Shown: positions 15,002 through 24,594, numbered from the stretch's first letter. The stretch: DNA of 64,000 nucleotides from DATKZM01 sp035527975 (GCA_035527975.1 DATKZM010000059.1:1-64000); one strand, 5' to 3'. Notes: generated from the sequence alone by a model not told the origin. Program-made: numbers and translations.

Positions 15002-16588
15002 ATGAGCGAGACCCCCCGCCCCCGCCCTGTCGTGCTCTGCCTGCTCGACGGCTGGGGACACCGCGAAGAGCGCGAGGACAACGCCATCGCGCTAGCGAAA
15101 ACCCCGGTCTGGGACCGGCTGATGGCGGACTGCCCGCACGCCTTGCTCGATGCTTCGGCGGGCGCGGTCGGCTTGCCCGAGGGCCAAATGGGTAACTCCG
15201 AAGTCGGGCACATGAATATCGGCGCCGGGCGCGTGGTGCTGCAGGAGCTGCCGCGCATCAGCCAGGCCGTCGCCGACGGCTCGTTCGCCCGCAACGAGAC
15301 GCTGCAGGCCTTCATCGCGGCGTTGAAGGCGAGTGGCGGGGCAGCGCATATCATGGGCCTCGTCTCGCCCGGCGGCGTGCATTCGCACCAGGACCATATC
15401 GCGGCCCTCGCCCGCATCGTCAGCGCGGCCGGCGTGCCGGTGGCGCTCCACGCGCTGCTGGACGGCCGCGACACGCCGCCCAAAAGCGCGCTGGACTATC
15501 TGGACGATTTGCTGCTGGCGATCGACGACACCGTCGCACCGGTTTTCGTCGGCACCGTCTCGGGCCGCTATTACGCGATGGACCGCGACAAGCGCTGGGA
15601 ACGCGTCGCGATCGCCTATGACGCGTTGGTGGATGCCAAAGGCGTGCGCGCGGCCGATGCCCTTGCGGCGGTCGATGAAGCCTACGCGCGGGGCGAGAGC
15701 GACGAGTTCGTCAAGCCCACCGTGATCGAGGGCTTCACCGGCATGGCCGATGGCGACGGGCTGCTGATGGCGAACTTCCGCGCCGACCGCGCGCGCCAGA
15801 TCCTGACCGCGCTGAGCGATCCCGATTTCGATGGCTTTGCGCGCAGCCGGGTCGTGGAATTTGCCGCGCGCGCCGGCCTCGTCGAATATTCCGATGCGCT
15901 CAACGCGCATATGACGGCGCTCTTCGCGGCGCAAAACCTCACGGCGACCATCGGCGAGGTGGTCGCCAAGGCGGGCCTGCGCCAGCTCCGCATCGCCGAG
16001 ACCGAGAAATACGCCCACGTCACCTTCTTCCTCAATGGCGGCGAAGAGCGCGAGTTCGAGGGTGAGGACCGCATTCTGGTGCCGTCGCCGAAAGTCGCGA
16101 CCTACGATCTCCAGCCCGAGATGTCGGCGTACGAGGTCACCGACAAACTGGTCGCCGCGATCGCGCAAGGGCGCTACGATCTCATCGTGGTCAATTACGC
16201 CAATACCGACATGGTCGGCCATACCGGCGACCTTGAAGCCGCAATCAAGGCGGTCGAAACGGTCGATAACTGCCTTGGACGCCTCGATGAGGCGGTCAAG
16301 GCGGCGGGCGGGGCGCTCCTCATCACTTCCGATCATGGCAATGCGGAAGCGATGCGCGATGCGGCGACCGGCCAACCCCACACGGCCCACACGACGCGCC
16401 TCGTCCCGGTCGTCGTGTCCAGCGCGGCAGCCCAGGTGCCCGCGCTCAAGAACGGGCGCCTTGCCGACGTGGCGCCCACCCTCCTCGCGCTCATGCGCTT
16501 ACCCCAACCCAAAGAGATGACCGGCGGGTCTCTGATCGCAGCATCGGGAGCCGCCATTGCCCCGCCGGAACGACGCGTCTCGGCCTGA
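15002..16588 (+). CDS. gpmI: 2,3-bisphosphoglycerate-independent phosphoglycerate mutase
   Basis: Interconverts 3- and 2-phosphoglycerate using two manganese ions. The 528-residue protein has the alkaline-phosphatase-like N-terminus VVLCLLDGWG (metal Asp16), the nucleophile loop GQMGNSEVGHMNIGAG (Ser66), HALLDGRDTPP, ANFRADRARQI and the metal-site end VVNYANTDMVGHTGD...TSDHGNAE. Start at 15002 is set by the family N-terminus. The following envC-like gene begins inside its last codons. Confidence 0.97.
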   Translation: MSETPRPRPVVLCLLDGWGHREEREDNAIALAKTPVWDRLMADCPHALLDASAGAVGLPEGQMGNSEVGHMNIGAGRVVLQELPRISQAVADGSFARNETLQAFIAALKASGGAAHIMGLVSPGGVHSHQDHIAALARIVSAAGVPVALHALLDGRDTPPKSALDYLDDLLLAIDDTVAPVFVGTVSGRYYAMDRDKRWERVAIAYDALVDAKGVRAADALAAVDEAYARGESDEFVKPTVIEGFTGMADGDGLLMANFRADRARQILTALSDPDFDGFARSRVVEFAARAGLVEYSDALNAHMTALFAAQNLTATIGEVVAKAGLRQLRIAETEKYAHVTFFLNGGEEREFEGEDRILVPSPKVATYDLQPEMSAYEVTDKLVAAIAQGRYDLIVVNYANTDMVGHTGDLEAAIKAVETVDNCLGRLDEAVKAAGGALLITSDHGNAEAMRDAATGQPHTAHTTRLVPVVVSSAAAQVPALKNGRLADVAPTLLALMRLPQPKEMTGGSLIAASGAAIAPPERRVSA

Positions 16589-17822
16589 CCGACAATCCGA
16601 TCGACGTTCATTGTTGCGCGCCGGATGGCCCCATCCGTCGCTCATCGTGGGCGCAGCGTTCCTTGCGATGATCGCCGCGGGCCCCGCAGCAGCCGAAACA
16701 GCACGCGGCCCGACGCCGAGCCCATCGGGCATCGCCATCGGCAAGATGCCCGCGCAAACCTTCCGCGACCGCAGCCTGGAACTGGAACGCAAGGTTGCCG
16801 AGCTGAGGTCGCGCCTGGTCCGGATCGCGCGGACGATACAGGATGCGGAAGCCGCCCTGACCGGCATCGAACGCGATCTCATGGCGCTCGGCGCGCGCGA
16901 GACGACGCTCAAAGCCGGGCTCAAGCGCGACGGCCAAGCGCACGCAGCCACGCTGGCGGCATTGCAGCGGCTGGCGCGCCATCCGCCCGAAACGCTTGCG
17001 GCCCATCACGGCGACGCTGTGCGGTCGGCCCGCGCGGCGATGATGCTGGAGCACCATCAACGTGCGGTGGCGGCGCGGGCCGCATCGCTGCGACGGCGGC
17101 TCGTTGACCTTAGCGCCTTGCGTATCCGCATCGCCGGGCGGCGCGATACGATCGCGCGTACTACAGCGCGGCTGGCCGTCGACCGCATACGCCTTGCGGT
17201 CATGCTGGCGAAGGGTGCATCGTTGCAGCACCGCTCGGCACGCGACCAACGCCTCACCGCGGCGCGTCTCAAGGTGCTGGCGAGTGCCGCGCGCAATCTG
17301 CGCGAGCTTTTGGACAGTGTGGAGCAAACGGTCCGGCTCGGGGTCGCCAAACCACCCGTCGTGCCGCGCGGCCCGTTGCTCAGCAAGCCCAAAAGCGTGC
17401 GCGTCTTCGCCGCCGCTCACGGAAAAGTAATTGTTCCCGTGCGAGGAATAATCATAAGCAAATATGGTCGACACGAAGACAGTGCCGCGATCGGCAGGTT
17501 CAACAAAGGCGTCGTCTTCGAAACCCGCGCCGAGGCCCAGGTTGTGGCACCGTTCGACGGGCGCGTTGTCTTCGCCGGTTCCTTCCGCAGTTATGGGCTT
17601 ATCTTGATCATCGATCACGGCGGGGGATATCATACGTTGCTTGCCGGCCTCGCGCGGGTCGACATCGTTGTCAATCAATGGCTTCTTGGCGGCGAGCCAG
17701 TAGGCGCCATGAGTTCGACACAATCGCGAAGCACAAGGCTCTACCTCGAAATCCGCCGAAGGGGCCAACCCATCAATCCGCTGCCGTGGCTGGCGGCGCA
17801 ACCGAGCAAGGCAAACGGATGA
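16557..17822 (+). CDS. EnvC-like murein hydrolase activator (coiled coil plus degenerate LytM domain)
   Basis: A Sec signal peptide (hydrophobic SLIVGAAFLAMIAAGPAAA, about residues 28-46) is followed by a long coiled coil (residues 70-280). A C-terminal LytM/M23-type domain follows (GKVIVPVRG...VVAPFDGRVVFAGSFRSYGL...LYLEIRRRGQPINPLPWL). The zinc-binding His and Asp of active M23 peptidases are not preserved, as in EnvC, which activates amidases at the septum. The TTG at 16557 has a GGGAG ribosome site; a TTG at 16611 is the alternative. The gene lies between gpmI and ctpA, its usual place in alphaproteobacteria. Confidence 0.85.
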   Translation: MPRRNDASRPDRQSDRRSLLRAGWPHPSLIVGAAFLAMIAAGPAAAETARGPTPSPSGIAIGKMPAQTFRDRSLELERKVAELRSRLVRIARTIQDAEAALTGIERDLMALGARETTLKAGLKRDGQAHAATLAALQRLARHPPETLAAHHGDAVRSARAAMMLEHHQRAVAARAASLRRRLVDLSALRIRIAGRRDTIARTTARLAVDRIRLAVMLAKGASLQHRSARDQRLTAARLKVLASAARNLRELLDSVEQTVRLGVAKPPVVPRGPLLSKPKSVRVFAAAHGKVIVPVRGIIISKYGRHEDSAAIGRFNKGVVFETRAEAQVVAPFDGRVVFAGSFRSYGLILIIDHGGGYHTLLAGLARVDIVVNQWLLGGEPVGAMSSTQSRSTRLYLEIRRRGQPINPLPWLAAQPSKANG

Positions 17823-19141
17823 ACCGTCAATCGATAGCTGCGGCACTTGTGGTGCTGATCTCTCTGGCGCTGCCGTTGACGGCGGCGACCGAAAGCCGGC
17901 GTTCGGACACCTACCGGCAACTCGATTTGTTCAGCACCGTCTTCGAGCGGGTGCGCGCCTCATACGTCGAGGAGGTAACGGACGACAAGTTGGTCTCCGC
18001 TGCGATCAACGGCATGCTGAGCCGGCTTGATCCGCATTCCAGCTACATGGACGCAAAGACCTTCCGCGAGATGCAGGTCCAGACCCGCGGCCAGTTCGGC
18101 GGGCTCGGCATCGAAGTCACGATGGAAAAGGGCTTCGTGAAGGTGGTCTCGCCGATCGACGACACGCCGGCCGCGCGCGCGGGCATCGAGCCCAACGACT
18201 TTATCACCCATATCGACGGCAAAGCGGTGCTCGGCCTTTCGCTTTCCGAAGCGGTTGAAAAGATGCGGGGCAAGGTTGGCTCCAAGATCCGTATCACCAT
18301 CCGGCGCATTGGCCAGGCGCCATTCGATGTCACCATTACCCGCGCGGTCATCCGAATTCGAACCGTACGCGCGCGCCTTGAGGGCAACATCGGCTATGTC
18401 CGCATTACCTCGTTCAACGAGCGCGCGGCCTCAGGCGCCAAAGCGGCGCTGGAGAAGTTCAAGAAGCAGCTCGGCGGTAAACTGGCCGGCATCGTGCTCG
18501 ACCTCCGCAATAACCCCGGTGGCTTGCTCGACCAGTCGATCGCGGTTTCCGACATCTTCCTATCCAAGGGCGAGATCGTCTCGACCCGCGGCCGCCAAGC
18601 CAACAGCGCCCAGCGCTTCAATGCCCGCGCGGGTGATCTCGCCCAAGGGCTGCCGATCGTGGTGCTGATCAACGGCGGCTCGGCGTCGGCGTCCGAGATC
18701 GTAGCGGGCGCGCTGCAGGACCATCGCCGCGCGATCATTCTCGGCACGCGGTCATTCGGCAAGGGCTCGGTGCAGACCATCATCCCATTGCGCCAGGGCA
18801 GCGCCATGCGTTTGACCACGGCGCGCTACTACACGCCCTCGGGTCGCTCTATTCAGGCCAAGGGAATCGAGCCCGACATCATCGTGGAGCAGGCGAAGGT
18901 CGAAACGATCAAGACCGGCAGCCAGCGCCGCGAGGCCGATTTGCGCGGCGCCCTCGACACCAAAAAGAAGGAAGCCGAGAAAGCCAAGGGCGGCGCCGCA
19001 GGCAAGAGCGGCGGGACCTCCGGAACCAAACCCGAGGCGGGCAAGGCCGTCGCCAAGGCAAAGCCACAGGACTATCAGCTCGCCCGCGCCTTGGACCTGT
19101 TGCGTGGGCTCGCGTTCTACAAATCGCGGGCGGTCAACTAG
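17819..19141 (+). CDS. ctpA: Carboxyl-terminal processing protease (S41)
   Basis: A periplasmic serine protease of 440 residues. It has a signal peptide (MNRQSIAAALVVLISLALPL), an SxDxHSSYMD-type N-terminal region, a PDZ domain (about 85-165, with GLGIEVTMEKGFVKVVSPID) and the S41 catalytic core. Ser290 lies in GSASASEI and Lys315 in RSFGKGSVQ, 25 residues apart as in Tsp. The tail is rich in Lys, Ala and Gly. The ATG overlaps the stop of the envC-like gene (ATGA), so the two are coupled. Confidence 0.95.
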   Translation: MNRQSIAAALVVLISLALPLTAATESRRSDTYRQLDLFSTVFERVRASYVEEVTDDKLVSAAINGMLSRLDPHSSYMDAKTFREMQVQTRGQFGGLGIEVTMEKGFVKVVSPIDDTPAARAGIEPNDFITHIDGKAVLGLSLSEAVEKMRGKVGSKIRITIRRIGQAPFDVTITRAVIRIRTVRARLEGNIGYVRITSFNERAASGAKAALEKFKKQLGGKLAGIVLDLRNNPGGLLDQSIAVSDIFLSKGEIVSTRGRQANSAQRFNARAGDLAQGLPIVVLINGGSASASEIVAGALQDHRRAIILGTRSFGKGSVQTIIPLRQGSAMRLTTARYYTPSGRSIQAKGIEPDIIVEQAKVETIKTGSQRREADLRGALDTKKKEAEKAKGGAAGKSGGTSGTKPEAGKAVAKAKPQDYQLARALDLLRGLAFYKSRAVN

Positions 19142-19241
19142 ACGGCCGGGATGCGGCGTTTCGTCGATGGGGCGCCGCGCACCCCAACGGACCGTTCGGC
19201 GCGCCGGCCAGCCAGCCGGCGCCGCCGGCCGGCACTGATCA

Positions 19242-20198
19242 ATGATGTTGCTTAAGTTTCTGGCCTCCGCGTTTGTTGTCCTTATCGCCGGGACCTTCAT
19301 CTGGCTCGATCTATCCGGCGATGGAACCGTTGAGCTGTCGCTGAAGGAGCCCGACGGCGGCACCTCGGCCCGGTTGCCGTCGCGCGGGCCGGTCGTCGCC
19401 GATCCCGATCTTCTTGAGGACGGCCCTAACGGGATGCTGCCGCGCATCGGCAATGACGGCCGAAAGCCGTGGCAGGTCTACCGCGCCGCTTATCGTGCGA
19501 GCGGCAGAAAGGGCGGCCGCATCGCCGTGGTGATCGTCGATCTCGGCTTGAAACGCGTCATGACCCGGGCAGCGATCGAGACCTTGCCGCCCGAAGTGAC
19601 CCTGGCCTTCTCGCCCTATGCCGACAATCTGCCGACGCTGGTGCGCGCCGCCCGATTACGCGGCCATGAAGTGCTGCTTGCCGTGCCCATGGAGCCCATA
19701 GGCTACCCCCGCAATGATCCGGGCGACCGGACGCTCCTCACTTCGAACAGCACCGCTCGCAATCTGGGACTGCTCAAATGGTCGATGGGACGCTTTTCCG
19801 GCTATGTCGGCATCGTCGCCCATGAAGGCGGCCGCTTCCTCGGCTCGCCCAAGCACCTTCGCCCGGTGCTGAGCGAGGTCAAGGCCCGCGGCCTCATGTT
19901 TCTCGACCCTTCCAAGGAACACACCGGCAGGGCGAATAAACTGTCTGGCGAGCTCGGCCTGCCCATGGCCAGCGTCACCACGATCATCGATGAGGATCCC
20001 TCACCGATAAGCATCGCCGCACAGCTCAACGCAATCGCGGCGAAAGCCAGAACGGACGGATACGCCGTCGCCCTCGGCCGACCGTATCCCGCGACCCTTC
20101 TTGCGATAAAGCAGTGGCTGGCAAGTTTCCGCGAGCGCGGCCTGACGTCGGCGCCGATCACAGTCGTCGCCGAGGGCATGCTGAACAAGGCAAAATGA
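19242..20198 (+). CDS. Divergent polysaccharide deacetylase family protein (YibQ type)
   Basis: A 318-residue protein with one N-terminal membrane anchor (residues 3-22) and a periplasmic domain of the divergent polysaccharide deacetylase family (DUF610). Visible segments are GRIAVVIVDLGLKR, LPPEVTLAFSPYADNL, GHEVLLAVPMEPIGYP, IVAHEGGRFL and LMFLDPSKEH. Gene order envC-ctpA-yibQ-rppH is conserved in alphaproteobacteria and points to an envelope role. Enzyme activity is unproven for this family. Its stop overlaps rppH by 4 bp. Confidence 0.88.
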   Translation: MMLLKFLASAFVVLIAGTFIWLDLSGDGTVELSLKEPDGGTSARLPSRGPVVADPDLLEDGPNGMLPRIGNDGRKPWQVYRAAYRASGRKGGRIAVVIVDLGLKRVMTRAAIETLPPEVTLAFSPYADNLPTLVRAARLRGHEVLLAVPMEPIGYPRNDPGDRTLLTSNSTARNLGLLKWSMGRFSGYVGIVAHEGGRFLGSPKHLRPVLSEVKARGLMFLDPSKEHTGRANKLSGELGLPMASVTTIIDEDPSPISIAAQLNAIAAKARTDGYAVALGRPYPATLLAIKQWLASFRERGLTSAPITVVAEGMLNKAK

Positions 20199-20710
20199 GC
20201 GCTCAACCGGGCCCGCCGCCCATTTCGCGCGCCGAGCCGAGCGATGGATACCGCCCTTGCGTCGGCATTATGCTGGTCAATCGCGCCGGCCTGGTCTTCG
20301 TGGGTCAGCGCATCGGGCTCACCAAGGATGCCTGGCAGATGCCCCAGGGCGGGATCGACCAAGGCGAGACGCCCGCCGACGCCGCTCTCCGCGAGCTCGA
20401 GGAGGAGATCGGCACGGCCAAGGCGCGGATCATCGCGGAAAGCACGGGCTGGTTCGACTACGACCTGCCACCCGAATTCATCGGCAAGCGGTGGCGCGGA
20501 AAGTATCGTGGCCAAAGCCAGAAATGGATCGCTTGCCTCTTCGAAGGCGAGGACAGCGATATCCGGCTCGACACCGCACATCCTGAGTTCAGCGATTGGC
20601 GTTGGGTCGAATTCGACGCGTTGATCGGGCTTATCATCGCATTCAAGCGCGAGGTCTACCGCGCCGTGGTGGCCGAACTTGGCCCCAAGATCAGGCAGGC
20701 GATCAATTGA
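20195..20710 (+). CDS. rppH: RNA pyrophosphohydrolase (Nudix)
   Basis: Removes pyrophosphate from 5'-triphosphate RNA and so starts mRNA decay. The 171-residue protein carries the full Nudix box GGIDQGETPADAALRELEEE followed by IG, after the RppH-specific YRPCVGIMLVN and DAWQMPQ. It ends with the family segment FSDWRWVEFDAL. Its start overlaps the yibQ-like stop (ATGA). Confidence 0.94.
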   Translation: MSAQPGPPPISRAEPSDGYRPCVGIMLVNRAGLVFVGQRIGLTKDAWQMPQGGIDQGETPADAALRELEEEIGTAKARIIAESTGWFDYDLPPEFIGKRWRGKYRGQSQKWIACLFEGEDSDIRLDTAHPEFSDWRWVEFDALIGLIIAFKREVYRAVVAELGPKIRQAIN

Positions 20711-20777
20711 ACGTTAGCGCGTGTTTTTTGCGGCGCCGCGGATTTGCGCTTGGCAGGCAAGCGCCGGTCGGACCCGA

Positions 20778-21596
20778 TCAGACGCCCGCGGCCGCTAGTT
20801 GCCGCACGCGGCGGCGCATCACCAGATAGCCCAGCCGCGCGATCGTCCGGCTCAACAGACCGGTCGGCTTGAGACCAACCGCCTTGAACATCATCGCGAC
20901 CATGCGTTTGACATGTCTATGGCGGTAATAGGCATAGGCGCGATAGCGATACGCCTGCCCATGCCTCACATTGTCGTAGAGCTCATCATCGACATGGTTG
21001 GCTGCAAAGTAGGCAAATGAGAGCTCGTCGTCGTTGGTCTCCGCCAGCCGCGCAATCGCTACCCGCAGCCGCGACACAAGATTGATCTGCTCGCGCGGCT
21101 GGTACTTGTCCATCGTCTTGCGGAATAAGGCGAAATGACGGATTTCGTCGGCGGCGATATTGAGGCATATCTGCTTGATCACGGGTTCCTCGGTCGCATC
21201 GGCAATCGCGGTGTAATAGGAACTTGTTCCCACTTCGACGATGCAGCGGGCGATCAGCTCGCCGGTGCGCGATCCGCGAATTGAGGCATCAACGCCCTTG
21301 GGCAACTGGATAGCCGACTCGAAACGCGCGAAGCGGGCATCGAAATCAAAGTCCGGATCAGCCAGCTTCGACCACTTGGCCAGTGCCTTGCCGTGCTGCG
21401 CTTCTTCCGCCGCCCATTCGACAGCGGCCGCCTGGAACTCCGGATCGTCGTGAAAGACCTCTCCCAGATAGGCCGCGTAGTCGCCAGCATTGAATTCGAC
21501 CATGCTGGCGGCCTTGGTGACCTTCAACAGTTCGGGATCGACCTTGGCGGCATCGAATGCCTGCCAATCGATATCGTCCAGGGTCCAGTGCTTCAT
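20778..21596 (-). CDS. Ferritin-like diiron protein
   Basis: The 271-residue protein from the ATG at 21596 (ribosome site GGGGAGTG) has a complete diiron ligand set in a four-helix arrangement: Glu34 (VEFNAGDY), Glu65-X2-His68 (EEAQH), Glu121 (VEVGTSSYY) and Glu151-X2-His154 (DEIRH). This matches ferritin-like or acyl-ACP-desaturase-like oxidases. The C-terminus has a basic, partly hydrophobic segment. The substrate is not known. It is downstream of the ATP synthase operon on the same strand, with a strong hairpin and a separate operator-like palindrome between. Confidence 0.75.
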   Translation of the reverse strand: MKHWTLDDIDWQAFDAAKVDPELLKVTKAASMVEFNAGDYAAYLGEVFHDDPEFQAAAVEWAAEEAQHGKALAKWSKLADPDFDFDARFARFESAIQLPKGVDASIRGSRTGELIARCIVEVGTSSYYTAIADATEEPVIKQICLNIAADEIRHFALFRKTMDKYQPREQINLVSRLRVAIARLAETNDDELSFAYFAANHVDDELYDNVRHGQAYRYRAYAYYRHRHVKRMVAMMFKAVGLKPTGLLSRTIARLGYLVMRRRVRQLAAAGV

Positions 21597-21670
21597 GTCA
21601 CTCCCCGCTGGGCACCAAGTTCCGGCCAAAGACCGGAACACCCTAGTCCCGCGGCTTCGATGCCGCTTGT

Positions 21671-21686
21671 TATGGTAAACACCATA
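21671..21686. promoter_or_regulatory. Operator-like palindrome upstream of the diiron gene
   Basis: TATGGT-AAAC-ACCATA is a perfect 6-bp inverted repeat with a 4-base spacer, 75-90 bp upstream of the diiron protein start. Size and position fit a dimeric repressor site. No regulator is identified. Confidence 0.35.
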
Positions 21687-21689
21687 TCG

Positions 21690-21748
21690 TCCGGTGCGCC
21701 GGGACTAAGAGGGCAAGCTCCCTCGACCCGATGTCCCGGCGCGCCGGA
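21690..21748 (-). terminator. Large hairpin after atpC
   Basis: Arms 21690-21705 and 21733-21748 pair at 15 of 16 positions. A second small stem (GAGGG with CCCTC) lies inside the loop. It is located 17 bp after the atpC stop on the minus strand. There is no clear T-run, so it may be a transcription terminator or an mRNA-protecting 3' structure. Confidence 0.6.
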
Positions 21749-21764
21749 TTGTGACGTGGAGAAG

Positions 21765-22187
21765 TTAGTTCGAAGACTGTGCGGCGGCAAGTTTTGATTG
21801 GGCGATTACTATCGCGGCCTGGATTTTTCCCTTTTCCTCATCCGATGCCGCGCCGGCGAGATCGTCGGATAAGTCCTTGATTTCAGCCTCGACCACGCCC
21901 CGATCGATGGCCGAAACGTCGACCGCATCGTCGGCCAGCACCGTGCAGCGCTCAGGCGTGACTTCAGCGAACCCGCCTGAGACGAAGATCCGCTGGTCAA
22001 CCGAACTGCCCTGGTAGACGTCGATCACGCCGGGCCGCACCGTGGAGATAAGCCGCGAATGCCGCGGCAACACGCCGAAATCGCCCTCCGCGCCCGGCAC
22101 CACCACCATGTCGGCATCGACGGAAAGCACCAACGCCTCTGGGGAGACGAGCTCGAACTGGACTTTGTTTTCCGATGCTTCAGCCAT
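21765..22187 (-). CDS. atpC: ATP synthase epsilon subunit
   Basis: The 140-residue subunit of the F1 central stalk has the N-terminal beta-sandwich (VQFELVSPEALVLSVDADMV; VPGAEGDFGVLPRH) and a C-terminal helical pair that can inhibit ATP hydrolysis. It is the last gene of the atpHAGDC operon, 13 bp after atpD. Confidence 0.96.
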   Translation of the reverse strand: MAEASENKVQFELVSPEALVLSVDADMVVVPGAEGDFGVLPRHSRLISTVRPGVIDVYQGSSVDQRIFVSGGFAEVTPERCTVLADDAVDVSAIDRGVVEAEIKDLSDDLAGAASDEEKGKIQAAIVIAQSKLAAAQSSN

Positions 22188-22200
22188 ACCCGGTTCCGCC

Positions 22201-23625
22201 TTAGGCGGCCGCTGCCGCCATCTTGCGCGCGTTCTGCACGGCTTCCTCGATCGATCCGCACATGTAGAACGCCGCCTCGGGCAAATCGTCGTACTCGCCT
22301 TCGATCAAACCCTTGAAGCCCTTGATCGTATCCTCAAGGCTCACGAAGACGCCCGGTGTGTTGGTGAACACCTCGGCGACATGGAACGGCTGCGACAGGA
22401 AGCGCTGGATCTTGCGCGCGCGCGCCACCACCAGCTTGTCTTCTTCCGACAGCTCGTCCATGCCGAGGATGGCGATGATGTCCTGCAGCGACTTGTAGCT
22501 CTGCAGCACGCGCTGGACCTCGCGCGCAATCTTGTAATGCTCATCGCCGATGATCCGGGCGTCGAGCATGCGCGAGGTCGAATCGAGCGGGTCGACCGCT
22601 GGATATATCCCGAGCTCGGCGATCTGGCGCGACAGCACCGTCGTGGCGTCGAGATGGGCAAACGAGGTGGCGGGCGCGGGATCGGTCAGGTCATCCGCCG
22701 GCACATAAATTGCCTGCACTGAGGTGATCGAGCCCTTCTTGGTAGTGGTGATGCGCTCCTGCAGCGCGCCCATATCAGTCGACAGCGTCGGCTGGTAGCC
22801 CACCGCCGAGGGAATACGGCCAAGCAGCGCCGAAACTTCCGAGCCCGCCTGGGTAAAGCGGAAGATATTATCGACGAAGAACAGCACGTCCTGGCCTTCC
22901 TCGTCGCGGAAATACTCAGCGACGGTGAGCCCGGCGAGACCCACGCGCGCGCGCGCGCCCGGCGGCTCGTTCATCTGGCCATAGACCAGCGCAGCCTTGC
23001 TTTCGCCTTCGAGGTTGATGACGCCCGATTCCATCATCTCGTGATAGAGATCGTTGCCTTCGCGGGTCCGCTCGCCGACGCCGGCGAACACCGAATAGCC
23101 GCCATGCGCCTTGGCGATATTGTTGATCAGCTCCATGATGATGACGGTCTTGCCGACACCGGCGCCGCCGAAGAGCCCGACCTTGCCGCCGCGCGCGTAA
23201 GGCGCCAGAAGGTCGACGACCTTGATGCCGGTGATCAGAATTTCCGATTCCGTCGACTGCTCGACATATTCGGGCGCCGCCCTGTGGATCGGCGCCTTGG
23301 TCTTAGTCACCACCGGCCCGCGCTCGTCGACGGGCTCGCCGACCACGTTCATGATGCGGCCGAGCGTCTCCGGGCCGACCGGGATCATGATGGGATTGCC
23401 TGTATCCACCGCCTCCTGGCCGCGCACCAGCCCTTCGGTCGTGTCCATGGCGATAGTGCGCACCATGCTCTCGCCCAGATGCTGGGCGACCTCCAGAACC
23501 AGAGTCTGGCCCTGGTGGTCGACTTTCAGGGCGTTCAGGATCGCCGGCAGGTCGCCTTCGAACTGCACGTCGACGACGGCGCCCATGACCTGCGTGATCC
23601 GGCCCACGATGTTCTTCTTCGCCAT
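22201..23625 (-). CDS. atpD: ATP synthase beta subunit
   Basis: The catalytic F1 subunit, 474 residues. It contains the P-loop GGAGVGKT, the catalytic-Glu region GVGERTREGNDLYHEM and the DELSEED loop (MDELSEEDKLVV). N- and C-termini are complete, with MAKKNIVGRITQVMGAVVDV at the start. It sits between atpG and atpC as usual. Confidence 0.98.
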   Translation of the reverse strand: MAKKNIVGRITQVMGAVVDVQFEGDLPAILNALKVDHQGQTLVLEVAQHLGESMVRTIAMDTTEGLVRGQEAVDTGNPIMIPVGPETLGRIMNVVGEPVDERGPVVTKTKAPIHRAAPEYVEQSTESEILITGIKVVDLLAPYARGGKVGLFGGAGVGKTVIIMELINNIAKAHGGYSVFAGVGERTREGNDLYHEMMESGVINLEGESKAALVYGQMNEPPGARARVGLAGLTVAEYFRDEEGQDVLFFVDNIFRFTQAGSEVSALLGRIPSAVGYQPTLSTDMGALQERITTTKKGSITSVQAIYVPADDLTDPAPATSFAHLDATTVLSRQIAELGIYPAVDPLDSTSRMLDARIIGDEHYKIAREVQRVLQSYKSLQDIIAILGMDELSEEDKLVVARARKIQRFLSQPFHVAEVFTNTPGVFVSLEDTIKGFKGLIEGEYDDLPEAAFYMCGSIEEAVQNARKMAAAAA

Positions 23626-23697
23626 GTCCTGCTCCTCGTGATCCTTGCCGGCCCGCCGGACCGGTGTCGTGTTCCTGGTCTCTCTAATTCATGCGAA

Positions 23698-24594
23698 CTA
23701 GAGTGCCTCGGCGCCGGAGATGATCTCGATCAGCTCCCTGGTGATCTGCGCCTGGCGGGTTCGGTTATAGGTCATCGTCAGCCCGTCGATCATGTCGCCG
23801 GCGTTGCGGGTTGCGTTGTCCATCGCGGTCATGCGCGCACCCTGCTCGCCGGCAAAGCTCTCCAGCAGCGCACGGAAGACCTGGACACCCAGGTTACGCG
23901 GCAGAAGATCGGCCAGGATCTCCGCCTCCTCCGGCTCGTACTCGAAGACGCCATGATCGGCGCCGGCGCTCTCGCCGTCATCGCTCTTTTCGGGCTCCGG
24001 CACCGCAAACGGAATGAGCTGCTGGCGGGTGACAACCTGGCTGATCGCCGATCTGAACCGATTGTAGATGATCGTGCAGACGTCGAACTCGCCGGCCCGG
24101 AACATCGAGATCACTGTCTCTGCAATCTCGGATGCGTCGGCGTACTGAATGCCCGACTTGCCGATGCCCTCGACCGAATCGACGATCAGATTGCCGTACC
24201 ACCGCCGCAGCTGATCGCGCCCCTTGCGGCCGGCGCAGTAGACCTTGACGGTCTTCTTCTCGGCCAGCAGCTCGGCAATCAACTGGCGAGCCGAGCGCAC
24301 AATGGAGGAGTTGAAGGCGCCGCAGAGGCCGCGGTCGGAGGTGACCAACACGATCAAATGGGTTTCGTCGGCGCCGTTGCCGGCAAGCAGCGCCGGTGCG
24401 CCCTCGCGGCCCTTGAAGCCCGCCGCCAGGGCACCGAGCATGCGTTCCATGCGCTCCGCATAAGGCCGCGCCGCTTCGGCCTGGCCCTGGGCGCGCTTCA
24501 GCTTCGCCGCCGCGACCATCTTCATGGCCGAGGTGATCTTCTGCGTCGACTTGACGCTGGCGATGCGGTTACGCAGGTCCTTGAGGCTGGCCAT
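23698..24594 (-). CDS. atpG: ATP synthase gamma subunit
   Basis: The rotor shaft subunit, 298 residues. The N-terminal helix MASLKDLRNRIASVKSTQKI and the C-terminal helix ARMTAMDNATRNAGDMIDGL are conserved. SDRGLCGAFNSS marks the central fold. It lies between atpA and atpD. Confidence 0.97.
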   Translation of the reverse strand: MASLKDLRNRIASVKSTQKITSAMKMVAAAKLKRAQGQAEAARPYAERMERMLGALAAGFKGREGAPALLAGNGADETHLIVLVTSDRGLCGAFNSSIVRSARQLIAELLAEKKTVKVYCAGRKGRDQLRRWYGNLIVDSVEGIGKSGIQYADASEIAETVISMFRAGEFDVCTIIYNRFRSAISQVVTRQQLIPFAVPEPEKSDDGESAGADHGVFEYEPEEAEILADLLPRNLGVQVFRALLESFAGEQGARMTAMDNATRNAGDMIDGLTMTYNRTRQAQITRELIEIISGAEAL

